From the NCBI GenBank assembly GCA_018907035.1, contig JACCIC010000003.1, positions 7,361,001-7,425,000 on the forward strand: a stretch of 64,000 nucleotides of DNA. The letters run 5' to 3'. The position numbers and the translations under genes are program-made. Numbering within the stretch: position 1 is the first letter of the stretch; every line of letters begins with the position of its first letter. Below the pieces are notes generated by a model that was not told the origin of the DNA, searched no databases, and saw only the letters and a program-made list of their open reading frames with translations. This stretch comes from Sycobia sp. Sy_11 (lineage: Eukaryota; Arthropoda; Insecta; Hymenoptera; Epichrysomallidae). This document shows, piece after piece, positions 1 through 8,929 of this stretch.

Positions 1-499
1 AAGTTCTTAAACGGTATTTTCTTAATCTTAAATTTCATATCCAGAAATGTCCAAGATCAAATCATTTAATGAACAATATTGAAACTCATAAATTTTGATT
101 TAGCAACTCATATGCTTTTAATTTAACATTAAGGAATTTTAATCTCGAAATTATCGAATTCAGATAAATGGTGCAAAACTCCCCCTTTTTAGCTTACGAA
201 ATATTATCATCGCCTCAAAAATCTTTTCAGTTTCTGATTTTCATATATCAAATAATGACTGACAATATTTTATTGAAAACAGAATATTAGTGATTTCTAT
301 CGTCCCAAATTGTACATCGCCTCAACTCATGCGGATAGGGGTAATAAAACTAGTAAATTGTGACATAAAAGAGCAAAACAGATATATTCTGGTGAGAGAA
401 GGTTTGTCATTGTTTCTTAACGTATACGAGTCGGAAAACGGAAGTCGAATTATCTGCCGGAAGGTCAGCTTATCTCAATTTTTTTAAAGCTTTTGAAAA
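1..499. other. AT-rich non-coding DNA
   Basis: I see no gene here. One short open frame on the + strand (290-487) has no recognisable motif and no coding-like codon use, so it is treated as chance. Confidence 0.6.
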
Positions 500-735
500 T
501 ATGTAGAGAAAGCATCCGAAAGAACAGGGCAGATATTTAGCGTACCGAGGGTTGGTTTGTCCAACACAACAATGCAAACTTTCATACCGCGCAATCTGTA
601 AGACTATTCTTTACTAAAAACTAAATGGCGTAAATTAATAACTAGCGCCGAACATCCCGCCCTCCCACTCGCCTGAACTTACCACTTGCCACTTTCTTTA
701 CTTCGCATTATACCTTGAGTACCTTTTCCGACTAA
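500..735 (+). pseudogene. mariner/Tc1-like transposase remnant (C-terminal catalytic part)
   Basis: One + frame at about 550-625 reads GWFVQHNNANFHTAQSV, matching the block around the second catalytic Asp of mariner transposases (typically QDNAxxHxA). The Asp-Asn of that block reads Asn-Asn here. About 30 codons on, in a shifted frame, comes PPSHSPELTTCHF, which matches the usual PPYSPDLAPxDxF block. Stops and a frameshift lie between the two blocks, so this is dead. No terminal repeats could be paired with it confidently. The family call rests on the order and spacing of two motifs. Confidence 0.55.
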
Positions 736-1032
736 TGTATTTATAGATACAAATAACTTTGAATGCTATATTGCACATTACAATGTTCGCTGCTTCAACC
801 AATCGTTTTTTAAGTGATATGATAGCAATTTATTTTATTTTATGTTATTAAATACTGTATAAACAGTTGATCTAATAGATTTTCATACGATTAGATAATA
901 GAATTTTCGCTATACACTTGGTGAAACATGTTTAAACATAATTATAATTCTAAAACAATTAAAATAAATAACACATAGTGAAGTTTCAGAATATTTCATT
1001 AAAACAAATATCGACAGCTGTTTCGGCGATGA

Positions 1033-1083
1033 AGCCATTTTCAAGATATAAAACAGAGTTCGTTTTATATCTTGAAAATGGCT
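1033..1083. repeat. perfect 22-bp inverted repeat with 7-nt loop
   Basis: The arms 1033-1054 and 1062-1083 are exact reverse complements, separated by 7 nt (agagttc). Transcribed from either strand this would form a 22-bp hairpin with no mismatch. It lies about 350 bp upstream of the CAP gene start codon. The bases just before it (ggcgatgaagcc) resemble the GDEA codons of mariner transposase, so it may be a rearranged piece of a transposon. Confidence 0.85.
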
Positions 1084-1349
1084 TAATTACCAAGTTGTGA
1101 AAGTTCACCAAGTGTTCTTTACACTAATTCGTTTAGAATTATATTTGATTATTGTCGCAACTATCATTTGATAAAAAATTGTTTTTTTTTTGTTTTTTTT
1201 TTTTTTTAATGTGACAGAAGTTACCGATGCTGTATCAGACAATACAAGTAAAGGAAGTATTTTTTCCCGTGTAACTAGACTTGACCTAAACCTATTATAT
1301 TGACTAATCATATTGAATGCCTGTTCCATAGAATATTTTTGTAATGATT

Positions 1350-1356
1350 TATAAAA
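1350..1356 (+). promoter_or_regulatory. candidate TATA box of the CAP gene
   Basis: TATAAAA sits 73 nt upstream of the ATG at 1429, which would place transcription start near 1380 with a 5' UTR of about 50 nt. In such AT-rich DNA this motif is weak evidence on its own. Confidence 0.35.
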
Positions 1357-1428
1357 TTATATAATCTGTATGAAATTCCTAACACAGAAAAACATTTATC
1401 AGGAAGTCACGGCCATTATTAACATACA

Positions 1429-1554
1429 ATGCAAATAAAAAGTCATTTTGTGTTTATTCTACTTGCGCTTCCAGCTACATTTTGCTATACCAGTGACAAA
1501 CAATACTGCGAACTAGAAAGTTGTTCCAATGGTTCTCATACACTTTGCAGATTT
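1429..1554 (+). CDS. CAP gene exon 1 (signal peptide and Cys-rich N-terminus)
   Basis: Starts at the only ATG ahead of a hydrophobic leader and ends at a GTAAGT donor, phase 0; 42 codons. Confidence 0.85.
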
Positions 1555-3227
1555 GTAAGTTTATCATATTTACCTCTACATAAAAAAAGAAAAATATGAA
1601 AACTTTTTTTGTTTTAACTTTAAGAAATATAAATTTTGAAAATTTTAACAACAACGTATTTTCATAGAGTGATGGACAACTATCAAGAAATTGTCGATAT
1701 TACGAACGTGCGGGATTGTGGGATTCTGAGAAGAAACGCATCATTAGATTGCACGAGTATTACAGATCATTTTCTATCTCACGTGAAGAACGAAATTCTT
1801 CTGTAAGTGATTGTCAATGTTTGGTCAATATAGTGTAGTATTATAATTTACTTGTAATAATTGAATTAATTTTATTATTAACATTGATTATTATATAATA
1901 ATAAGTAATGTTGAAAACTATTTTACGCGTTGAAAGCATTAACTCAAATACTTTGTCTTATACATAGTGTTTTGTAATTTATAAATAAATTTATAGCTCT
2001 ATAAATTTAAATGGGACGAAGAGCTTGAATATATTGCTCAAAGGTGGGCTATGCAGTGTGAAAATGTAGTTGACCAATGTAGACATGTAGGTAAGAATAA
2101 TTCATTTTAGTATCGAAAATTTAATTTTCTAATTTATAATTTTAAGGAAAAATTTTAATTCCATTTAGTAATGAAGGTAGTACTACCACAAAGTGTTTGA
2201 TCAGTTTTATTTATAATGCGAAAATAAACATATAAAAAATGAATATTTTAAAAATTATCAAAAATATATAAATATTTTATCAAAAATAACAAGCTATATA
2301 GAACTCAAAATTCTTGTAATTCTATACAAAATTTAAAACAGCTAAATTATAAAATGAGTGTCGAATAAAAATGCTTCTAATAACTACTAAATATTTTTGT
2401 ATGTTTACATCCTCAAATTAATTTTATCTTTTCTCTAAAATCAAACAATTTTTGTAAACCTTTTCTATTTTTTATGATTTATAAATGTCTTTTTTGAATT
2501 TCCTAGTAGATTGGATTGTTATACTCTTGAACAACCATCTTCTATCCGATATTTGCTAATATGAATTCCTTTCTAATACTTGCAGAAGTGCAATCTTTCA
2601 TCTTTTGTCAAAGCAGAGACAACAGTTCACATTGTCATATACATATGTTCTCTTGTAACGTGTAGGCGAAGTTATAATATTAACGACGTTATAATATTAA
2701 CTGCTAAAGCCAAACGCGCCCATAAACTTGATGTACTGATTGCGTAACGGTAGTACTACCTTAACTGCATTAAATTATCTAAATTATTTTGGATTCTTTT
2801 AACTGTAATTTAATATTTGAACAATGTTATTCAAATTTGATGCAATTTTTAGAACGTTTCCTTGTTGAGCAACGGGTTGATTTAGATAAGTCTTTGTCAA
2901 GTTTTCCAATATCCGTGGTCGACTCAGCTATTTCGCGATGGTACAATGAAGAAAGAGACAGAATTCAGAAACTTAAATTTCACAGAATGCTTAAGTGTGT
3001 ATATTGTTTATAAATTCATTAACATAATACTTTCTATAAAATTTGATTTATAGCAATTATATACTTTTTATCGCAGTAAAGAAATACCAATAAAATCCAT
3101 TCAAAATCACTCTGATGAGATTGTATGGAGTAATGTTAACAGGATTGGCTGCGGTGCAATACGAATAGTAGCTGTTGACTTTTTTTCTACAAGTTTGTAT
3201 CTTGTATGTAACTATGGAAAAGAATAA
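1429..3227 (+). CDS. CAP-superfamily secreted protein, antigen 5 / venom allergen-like (5 exons)
   Basis: The exons 1429-1554, 1668-1802, 1997-2090, 2853-2994 and 3077-3227 join in phase through GT/AG introns to give 215 residues. Residues 1-20 form a hydrophobic signal peptide. A Cys-rich N-terminus follows (YCELESCSNGSHTLC), as in insect antigen 5. The CAP domain shows RIIRLHEYYR at the HNxxR position, QCENVVDQCRHVERF, SRWYNEE, then HSDEIVWSNVNRIGCGAIR at the usual GHYTQxVWxxTxxxGCG site, and a final LVCNYG (CAP2). Length matches the family (about 200-230 aa). CAP1 is divergent: the usual H-[FY]-[TS]-Q reads HSDE. Members are secreted; many occur in venom or saliva, and individual roles are mostly unknown. 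An active gene is likely because all five exons stay open and spliceable, but a recent pseudogene cannot be excluded. Confidence 0.85.
1668..1802 (+). CDS. CAP gene exon 2
   Basis: Acceptor TTTCATAG and donor GTAAGT; 45 codons, phase 0 to 0. Encodes the first CAP helix with LHEYYRS at the LHNxxRS position. Confidence 0.85.
1997..2090 (+). CDS. CAP gene exon 3
   Basis: Acceptor TTTATAG and donor GTAAG; phase 0 to 1. Encodes LYKFKWDEELEYIAQRW and two Cys of the QC...QC pair. Confidence 0.85.
2174..2762. mobile_element. candidate MITE in CAP intron 3
   Basis: The 14-bp inverted repeats aaggtagtactacc at 2174-2187 and ggtagtactacctt at 2749-2762 bound 589 bp of AT-rich, non-coding DNA. Each repeat contains the 12-bp palindrome ggtagtactacc. 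Inside, the unit gttataatattaac occurs twice in tandem near 2670-2700. No target-site duplication or transposase was recognised, so the superfamily is unassigned. The pairing of two palindromic termini is unlikely by chance, but a multi-copy search is needed to call a mobile element. Confidence 0.4.
2853..2994 (+). CDS. CAP gene exon 4
   Basis: Acceptor TTTTTAG at 2852 and donor GTGTGT at 2995. The split codons on both sides keep frame, giving ERFLVEQRV...SRWYNEERDR. Nearby GT dinucleotides at 2997 and 2999 are alternative donors, but only 2995 keeps the frame into exon 5. Confidence 0.75.
3077..3227 (+). CDS. CAP gene exon 5 (CAP1 and CAP2 motifs, stop)
   Basis: Acceptor TCGCAG. Carries VWSNVNRIGCG and LVCNYG, then the stop TAA at 3225-3227. 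An AATAAA polyadenylation hexamer at 3223-3228 overlaps the stop codon. Confidence 0.8.
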
Positions 3228-5008
3228 AGACTCGCAAATTCTTAATGAATTCTACTTACTTTAATTTTGCTTATTTTTAAAATAATTGTATTTGTAATGA
3301 TAAAAACAACAATAATATAAAATTTTATTTATCTCTTTATATTGTTTAGTAAAAGATACATCTGCCCCCTACGTCATACGAGCTGACAGCTCGGGGCTGT
3401 TACCAGCTAGCGATTACTGGTGTCTTGGTCACAAGTATGCGAGGTATGACGCATGAAACTTGATCTTTCAATGACATAAATACAACACAGGGACTGTCTA
3501 TAAGAACATATTTCTGGGTGGCGCCATTATAATTATCCATATTTATTTAACCACATTCATCAAGCCTTGTTTTGTGGTCAACGATAGTCTTGCAATAATC
3601 GGACATCCCAAATGACTTTTTCAGGCTATCCAGCATAAACTGGATAATACTGTCTGGATGAAAGCGGCCTATAATAGGCCTAAGATACTCCCTTTCAACA
3701 CGAAATGCCTCATACTAAAAAAAAAACTGTGGAGCACATCGTCTCGAAAAACGCAAGAAAGACGACAGGCTGAGTTTGATACTTTCTCCACCATGTAGAC
3801 ACAGGATACGAACTGATCGTGCTCCGAATATTTTTATTTGATGCGAAAACGTCAAATCGAAATTATGCGGCATCTCTAGGTACAAAAATTCCATGCCTCG
3901 AACCTACATATCACGCACCGTTCGTATACGCTTCTTAATCTAAAATATCTTAAATATTCCACATTTCGGCTCTGAGGATAGATCTTTGAGCCACTATATC
4001 CGGTTAGCTCTTTTCTTGTCCGACCATCAGATTTATGGAATGGTCGCAATACGAATACACAAAATATATGACATGGCAATATGAAGTCTCGTACATTGGT
4101 CATGAGGACATTAGCATATCCGATAGTGCACTCTGAACTTCAGGAGTCGTAATAGCAACAGGAAAATTGCATTCGACCAGGAGCAGAACGCATAAAAAGG
4201 CTCCGTATTGATAGTGAGAGGCAGACACTGCTGATATATGAAAGTTCTCATGAAGACCCTTGTTCGCCGTCATACTTTCATACTAGCTTGTCTGTGTCCT
4301 AGCCGAGATTGTCCTTTTACCCAACGGCAAAAAGGACACCACATGACTTTCTCCCACTGCGAGTATGAAAACAACGTAACGCGCCCATTGTTTAGAATTG
4401 ACGATAGGTCGTTTCATCTTCGTTTATTAATTTTTGGTGATTCAGGCCCGTTCTATTTTTTTTGTTATTAGTTTTAACAGTAATCTATGGGCTTAATATT
4501 TATTTTCTTATTTCTTTTGTTTTAAAATAAATTTTTAGTTTATTAAAAATAATACTAATAAAACCCTTTATAATTCTTATTTACATAAACAGAATTTTAT
4601 GAGAAATTATTCTATTAAGTTACATAATTTATACTCTAAATGCTGCGATAGTTTCGCTCACACCCTCCATTCATCGCTTCGCATTATACAGACATTAAAA
4701 ATGAGTTGTGTATATTTAATATTCAATTTCTGTTGATGGATTTTTAAGTTCTACGTCTATAATCAAACGAACTAATTACCAATTTTATATGACCCCATTA
4801 TGTGCTTCTAGAGATTATCTGTACATACAAATTTAAATTATTAGTTATTATACGCACAATTATTCATCACACATACATATGAAATTACGCTTTGATTATA
4901 TTCATAATAAAAAATTCATATCTATTTTTAAAAATTTTATGGTAATTCTATTTAGTATTTTATTTACAAAAAACTTTATTAATCTAAGATCGTTTGTTAT
5001 TTTTTAAT
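3228..5008. other. intergenic DNA, partly of higher complexity, unrecognised
   Basis: 3350-4470 has markedly higher GC and complexity than its surroundings and short open frames on both strands (3876-4103 minus, 4238-4471 plus). I recognise none of them. It looks like a decayed repeat or transposon. The part nearest 5009 holds TTTATT (AATAAA on the - strand) at 4959-4964 and 4975-4980, which suit the chitinase 3' end. Confidence 0.5.
4975..4980 (-). terminator. candidate polyadenylation signal of the chitinase gene
   Basis: AATAAA on the - strand begins 29 nt past the chitinase stop codon; a second copy at 4959-4964 is the alternative. A short 3' UTR is implied. Confidence 0.45.
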
Positions 5009-5159
5009 TTAAAAAGCACGCAATACAGAATTTATCGTTCTCAATAATGGATTCTTCGCTAGAAAACATTTCCCACGGAAATCATCGGTTTCAATACTCC
5101 ACACCATTGCACCACCAAGACCAAGCTTTTTAACGAGGTGTGCCTTTTCCCTAATAGAT
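5009..5159 (-). CDS. chitinase exon 4 (barrel end, stop)
   Basis: Acceptor TTTTCAG; one base completes a Leu codon. Encodes SIREKAHLVKKLGLGGAMVW and ends at TAA (5009-5011). The MVWSIETDDF block is the GH18 C-terminal strand. Confidence 0.9.
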
Positions 5160-6583
5160 CTGAAAATATATATAAAACGTACAGTTTTAATTATTTATTA
5201 AAACTAATACCAAAACATCGTTCTATTGTTAAGATGAGACTTTGAATAATAAGGAATGAATGCATCGATTATTTATAATCAAAGATTTTCTTCATCTTAA
5301 AGAAATACGTATTTCTGTAATTCAAATGTAATTACTTGATACAATTTTATGAAGATATTTCTAATTGAACCGATACTAATTTATACTACTTTTATAGTAA
5401 TCTACTATCTAATACTAATGTTCAGCTTCAAAACTTATTATCAATGACTGAACGGATTTTTACTGAAATTCACTTTTATACATTTGTAGAATGCATTAAA
5501 AAAACAACTGAGAAAATTTGCAACAAAAGTATCTCAACTATAGATCATAGTTTTTTTTTAAATTTAATTCGTCGTTATTCTTAATATCGTTGAAAATCTC
5601 CATAGCATATTACTATTAAACTATCACTAATAAGTTTTTAGTTGTTCAGTATAGAATCAAGTGAGTAACGCGAGTTTATAAAATGTTTCATTTTTTACTG
5701 TATTTATATTGATGTAATTATAACCCATACGAAGACATAAAAATAGATTAATACAATTACATACATTGGGAAAGTAGATAAGTATTATAAGAATCATATA
5801 TCTATATCTACATAGCAAGTAGAATATCCAATGTTAGAACTAACTATTCTAAGAAAAATCTATTTAAATATCAATAAAAAGATAAATTCTGTCGATCGTT
5901 TGTAGTTAAATAAAAAAGTGACATTTCATTCCATTGCCGCATCTGGACCCGGACCGTGTGTTTATTGTTAATTCGTAACGTCGTACTGTCAATTTATCGT
6001 ATAATCCTCGCCCTCCCTATATTCGCGTTTTTCTTTTCGGCGTTCGCATAGAGTTTCTCACTTTTACGAGAATTGCTATTTATATTTTGAGCTTTGCCGT
6101 ACCAAATTTTTGCAGGCGCTATCTAATGTGTCCAATTGAAAGCTCGACCTTTTTAATCATAAACTTCTTCAGAACGGTTTTTTCATTTAAATATAACTTG
6201 TGTTATTTACAGCGACTTGACAATTTTGTCTCAGCGAAAAAATGGAACTAACTGGTGAAAATGTCCGTGCGATGTTTTTTACGATTTTCGACGTGGCTTA
6301 TCAAGACAAGAGTGTATCGATCAACTTACTTCGACTTTTGGCGATGAAGCCCCAACCTTGGCCATTATGAAACCCTGGTACTCGTAAAAGTGAGAAACGC
6401 TATGCGAACGCCGTAAAAGAAAAACTCGAATATAGGAAGGGCAAGGATTATACGATAAATTACTGGTACGGCGTTAGGAATTAACAATAAATACGGCGAC
6501 GGAAACATAATTTCTTCCGCGCGGCAGTCACTCACACAACCCCGGTCCTGACGCGGCATATATATACATATATACATATATAT

Positions 6584-6630
<47 letters not shown>

Positions 6631-6631
6631 C

Positions 6632-6674
<43 letters not shown>

Positions 6675-8797
6675 CATCATCTTTAATTTTCACTTTTGAA
6701 ATCCAAAAAAATTTCAATTTAATAAAAAAAAACTATAGATTAGAAATTTAACGCATTTTTGCAAGTGAAGGATCTTAATATTGAATAATAAAATAATAAT
6801 TATCGATTAATTCATTCAATTCACTAGAGAGAATATTTTCAAAATACGAAATAAATTTGTTTTTGGTACTTTTAAATTAAAATTACATCAAAAATATGAA
6901 ATAATAAATATTGAGTTAAGCTTAACGCTTCACCGAATTATGCTTAGTTTGTGTCATAATTCGGCGAAAATTCGAAGCCTTTGCTGAAATTCTTATGCGC
7001 AATAATTAGTTCAACAATTTTCAACAAAAATTATTCAAAGTCTTGTTGTCGAAATTATTTTGCTATCAAATCCACTGTTTTATTCACTGTAATTCGTGTT
7101 TAACTGTAATTTGACGAATAAGTTACTTTGTTAAAGTAGAAAATACTTACAGAACATTATCGTAAGAAATCCATTGGTCGTCCTTTATAATGTAAGGAAC
7201 TTGCTGCTTGAAGGAATATCTAATCTTCAATTGATCTTTTTGCTGCAATTCGCAAATTTCATTGAAGCCCAGAGTCCCAGCCTCTTGCGTGTATGGGCCA
7301 GGCAATCCAGATCCCGTAACCGCGGCACCGACGCCATTCTTCTTAGGATCGGCAAGAGTGAAAGTTTTGCCATAAAGAGGCATGCCCAAAATCAATTTTT
7401 CCTTCGGTGCTCCTTGGGAAAGCCAGTAAGTAACTGCCGCGTACTTGAATAATACAGAAGATACAATAGAAAAATTTATAAATTCGCGTCTAAAGTTTAG
7501 ACGCGAATTATCTCGTACGAGAGATTACACATAATCGTCTAATCAATGATAGCCGCAGTTTTCATTTATATATTAAAACTGATTAGAATTTATACAAACT
7601 TTTAATATGATTTTTATACTTACGACATTAAGTTGTTTCTCCGTGCCTTTTTCAAGGAATCCTCCGTAAAGGGGAGCATTGTAACCAGTCTTATGGTCTG
7701 CCGGTACATGAAACTCGTAAGCCATAAGATTTATAAAGTCCAGGTATTTCGAGATTTCCGAGATTTTGTAAGATTCGCTGGCCGAAATTTCAGCCGCGGA
7801 TACAGCTGCAGATAATATGAGGTGCTCCTTGATAAAGCGCTCCTTCAGTTCCTTCAACAGTAGTACGAAGTTCTCCTTATCAGCGGGAGAGGAGCCGTTT
7901 CTCCGTGACGGGTACTCCCAGTCCAGGTCCATACCGTTGAAATTGTAGGTTTTTATGAATTTCACCGAGGACTCGATGAACGCCTTACGCGTTTCGGGAC
8001 TAGAAGCCATCTTGGAGAAGGGACCCGATCCCAAATTCCATCCACCGATCCCAATAAGGGTCTGCAAACGTTTGTTAAAATTGCGCAGCCCATTGAACAA
8101 GTTGTAGCCATCTTTGCCGCCGCCGTCGGGCAAATCGGCCCACGGATCGAGAACTCTGACCTCGTGCGTCGTTTCGTTGATGCCCGCGAACGCGTAGATC
8201 AGATGAGTGCAAAGAGTCGAATCAATATTCGAGGTATTGTAACTGCCATCGCCTGGACGATAGACAGACCAGCTTCCCCAGTAGCATACGATCTTCCCTA
8301 AAGCGGATTAATGTTTTTCTTAATGCTTTGCTTCAAATTTAGATTAATAGATAGTATTGTATTATAGTATGTATCGAAAATCTGCATTATGATAAATATA
8401 CGGTATCCTAAATGGTTTCGAAAGCAACGAACTTAAAAGCCTAGAAATTATTTTATAAAATCTTTAAAATGACTAGACATTTATAATGGAATATGTCGTT
8501 AAACTTGATCTTAGTGAAAGAATTTTCTTTGCATTACAGATAAAGTGAATGTATCAGTTTTCCGTCAAAGAAGAAGGAACTAAAAGCATCCATAACTCAT
8601 AGACACGTAAAAACATAGAGGAGGATTTTTATGAATGAAATTCTCAATTTTGTTATCTATTTTTTATGCTAATCTTGCGTAAGAATTGAAAGCAAAATAA
8701 ATCTATAAAAACAATTGGAAATAGCGCAGATTCACTTACTATTGCTGGCAGCCGTACAAAGCACTGCGGCCGTTAGTACTAAGAAAACGATTCGCAT
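5009..8797 (-). CDS. secreted GH18 chitinase (4 exons)
   Basis: The exons 8797-8740, 8297-7624, 7443-7151 and 5159-5009 join in phase to 391 residues. Residues 1-19 are a signal peptide (MRIVFLVLTAAVLCTAASN). The GH18 barrel starts at KIVCYWGSWSVYRPG (residue 21 on), followed by the strand block LIGIGGWNLGSGPFS and the catalytic motif FNGMDLDWEYP, with Asp143, Asp145 and the proton-donor Glu147 all intact. Later blocks are INLMAYEFHVP, LILGMPLYGKTF and GLGGAMVWSIETDDF. Unlike many cuticle chitinases it has no linker or chitin-binding domain after the barrel. It should hydrolyse chitin outside the cell, in the gut, moulting fluid or possibly venom; the tissue is not known. An upstream TATA box and GATA pair hint at gut or fat-body expression. 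An active gene is likely. Confidence 0.92.
5935..6558. mobile_element. mariner-derived MITE with long terminal inverted repeats
   Basis: Left TIR 5935-6070 and right TIR 6381-6558 are imperfect inverted copies over about 130 bp (e.g. cgttcgcatagagtttctca against its near complement), with an extra block of about 43 nt in the right arm. Outer ends read tgccgcatctggaccc and, inverted, tgccgcgtcaggaccg. Between them, from 6242 on the + strand, is a transposase start: MELTGENVRAM, a frameshift in a T-run, then YDFRRGLSRQECIDQL and TFGDEAP, the N-terminal helix-turn-helix region of mariner transposases. Only about 45 codons survive, so it is non-autonomous. Canonical mariner TIRs are near 30 bp, making these unusually long. 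The right end abuts a (TA)n tract. Confidence 0.75.
6242..6386 (+). pseudogene. mariner transposase N-terminal fragment
   Basis: ATG at 6242 opens MELTGENVRAM. After the TTTTTT run the frame shifts by one, and GGLS-type residues (FRRGLSRQECIDQL) and FGDEAP follow until a TAA inside the right TIR. The motif order is that of mariner transposases. The catalytic domain is absent. Confidence 0.75.
6558..6673. repeat. (TA)n microsatellite, imperfect
   Basis: About 116 bp of TA repeats with scattered tac/tgt interruptions, directly against the right end of the mariner MITE. It is the only long TA tract in the first 25 kb. Confidence 0.9.
7151..7443 (-). CDS. chitinase exon 3
   Basis: Acceptor TATTCAAG, donor GTAAGT. 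Encodes YAAVTYWLSQGAPKEKLILG, then MPLYGKTF and YTQEAGTLGFNEIC; phase 0 to 2. Confidence 0.92.
7624..8297 (-). CDS. chitinase exon 2 (catalytic core)
   Basis: Acceptor CTTTAG, donor GTAAGT. Carries KIVCYWGSW, LIGIGGW and the active-site block FNGMDLDWEYP; two bases complete an Arg codon with exon 1; ends in phase 0. Confidence 0.93.
8740..8797 (-). CDS. chitinase exon 1 (signal peptide)
   Basis: ATG at 8797 opens a hydrophobic 19-residue leader ending AAS-N; donor GTAAGT, phase 1. No other in-frame ATG precedes exon 2 with a leader. Confidence 0.88.
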
Positions 8798-8883
8798 TTT
8801 GCCCGTACAAATGTAACAATGTGCAAAAAAGCTTTAAAACGCAAAGCAATAAAGTGTGCAATTTTTCCTATAATACTTTTCCC

Positions 8884-8890
8884 TTTTATA
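8884..8890 (-). promoter_or_regulatory. TATA box of the chitinase gene
   Basis: TATAAAAGGG on the - strand begins about 93 nt upstream of the ATG, placing transcription start near 8855-8860. The GGG after the box makes it better than an AT-rich chance match. Confidence 0.6.
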
Positions 8891-8906
8891 GACATCGTTA
8901 AATTAC

Positions 8907-8926
8907 GATAAGATGTTTATCTTATC
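8907..8926. promoter_or_regulatory. inverted pair of GATA-factor sites upstream of the chitinase
   Basis: GATAAGAT and its exact complement ATCTTATC are separated by four bases, about 17 bp upstream of the TATA box. GATAAG is the classical GATA-factor site, and GATA factors drive many insect midgut and fat-body digestive genes. Function is inferred from motif and position only. Confidence 0.5.
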
Positions 8927-8929
8927 TCT

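Larger units (their letters stand above)
5160..7150 (-). other. chitinase intron 3 (2.0 kb) with transposon insertion
   Basis: This intron is much longer than the other two. Its middle is occupied by a mariner-derived MITE (5935-6558) and a (TA)n tract, which together account for roughly a third of its length. The rest is AT-rich with no open frame of interest. Confidence 0.7.

Noticed and set aside
290..487. 65-codon + strand open frame
   Set aside because: No motif, no splice partner and no coding-like codon use in AT-rich DNA; length expected by chance.
6365..6717. - strand open frames rich in Tyr-Ile repeats
   Set aside because: They are translations of the TA microsatellite and flanks. 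The same pattern recurs at dozens of TA tracts throughout 25.9-63.7 kb and none has coding support.
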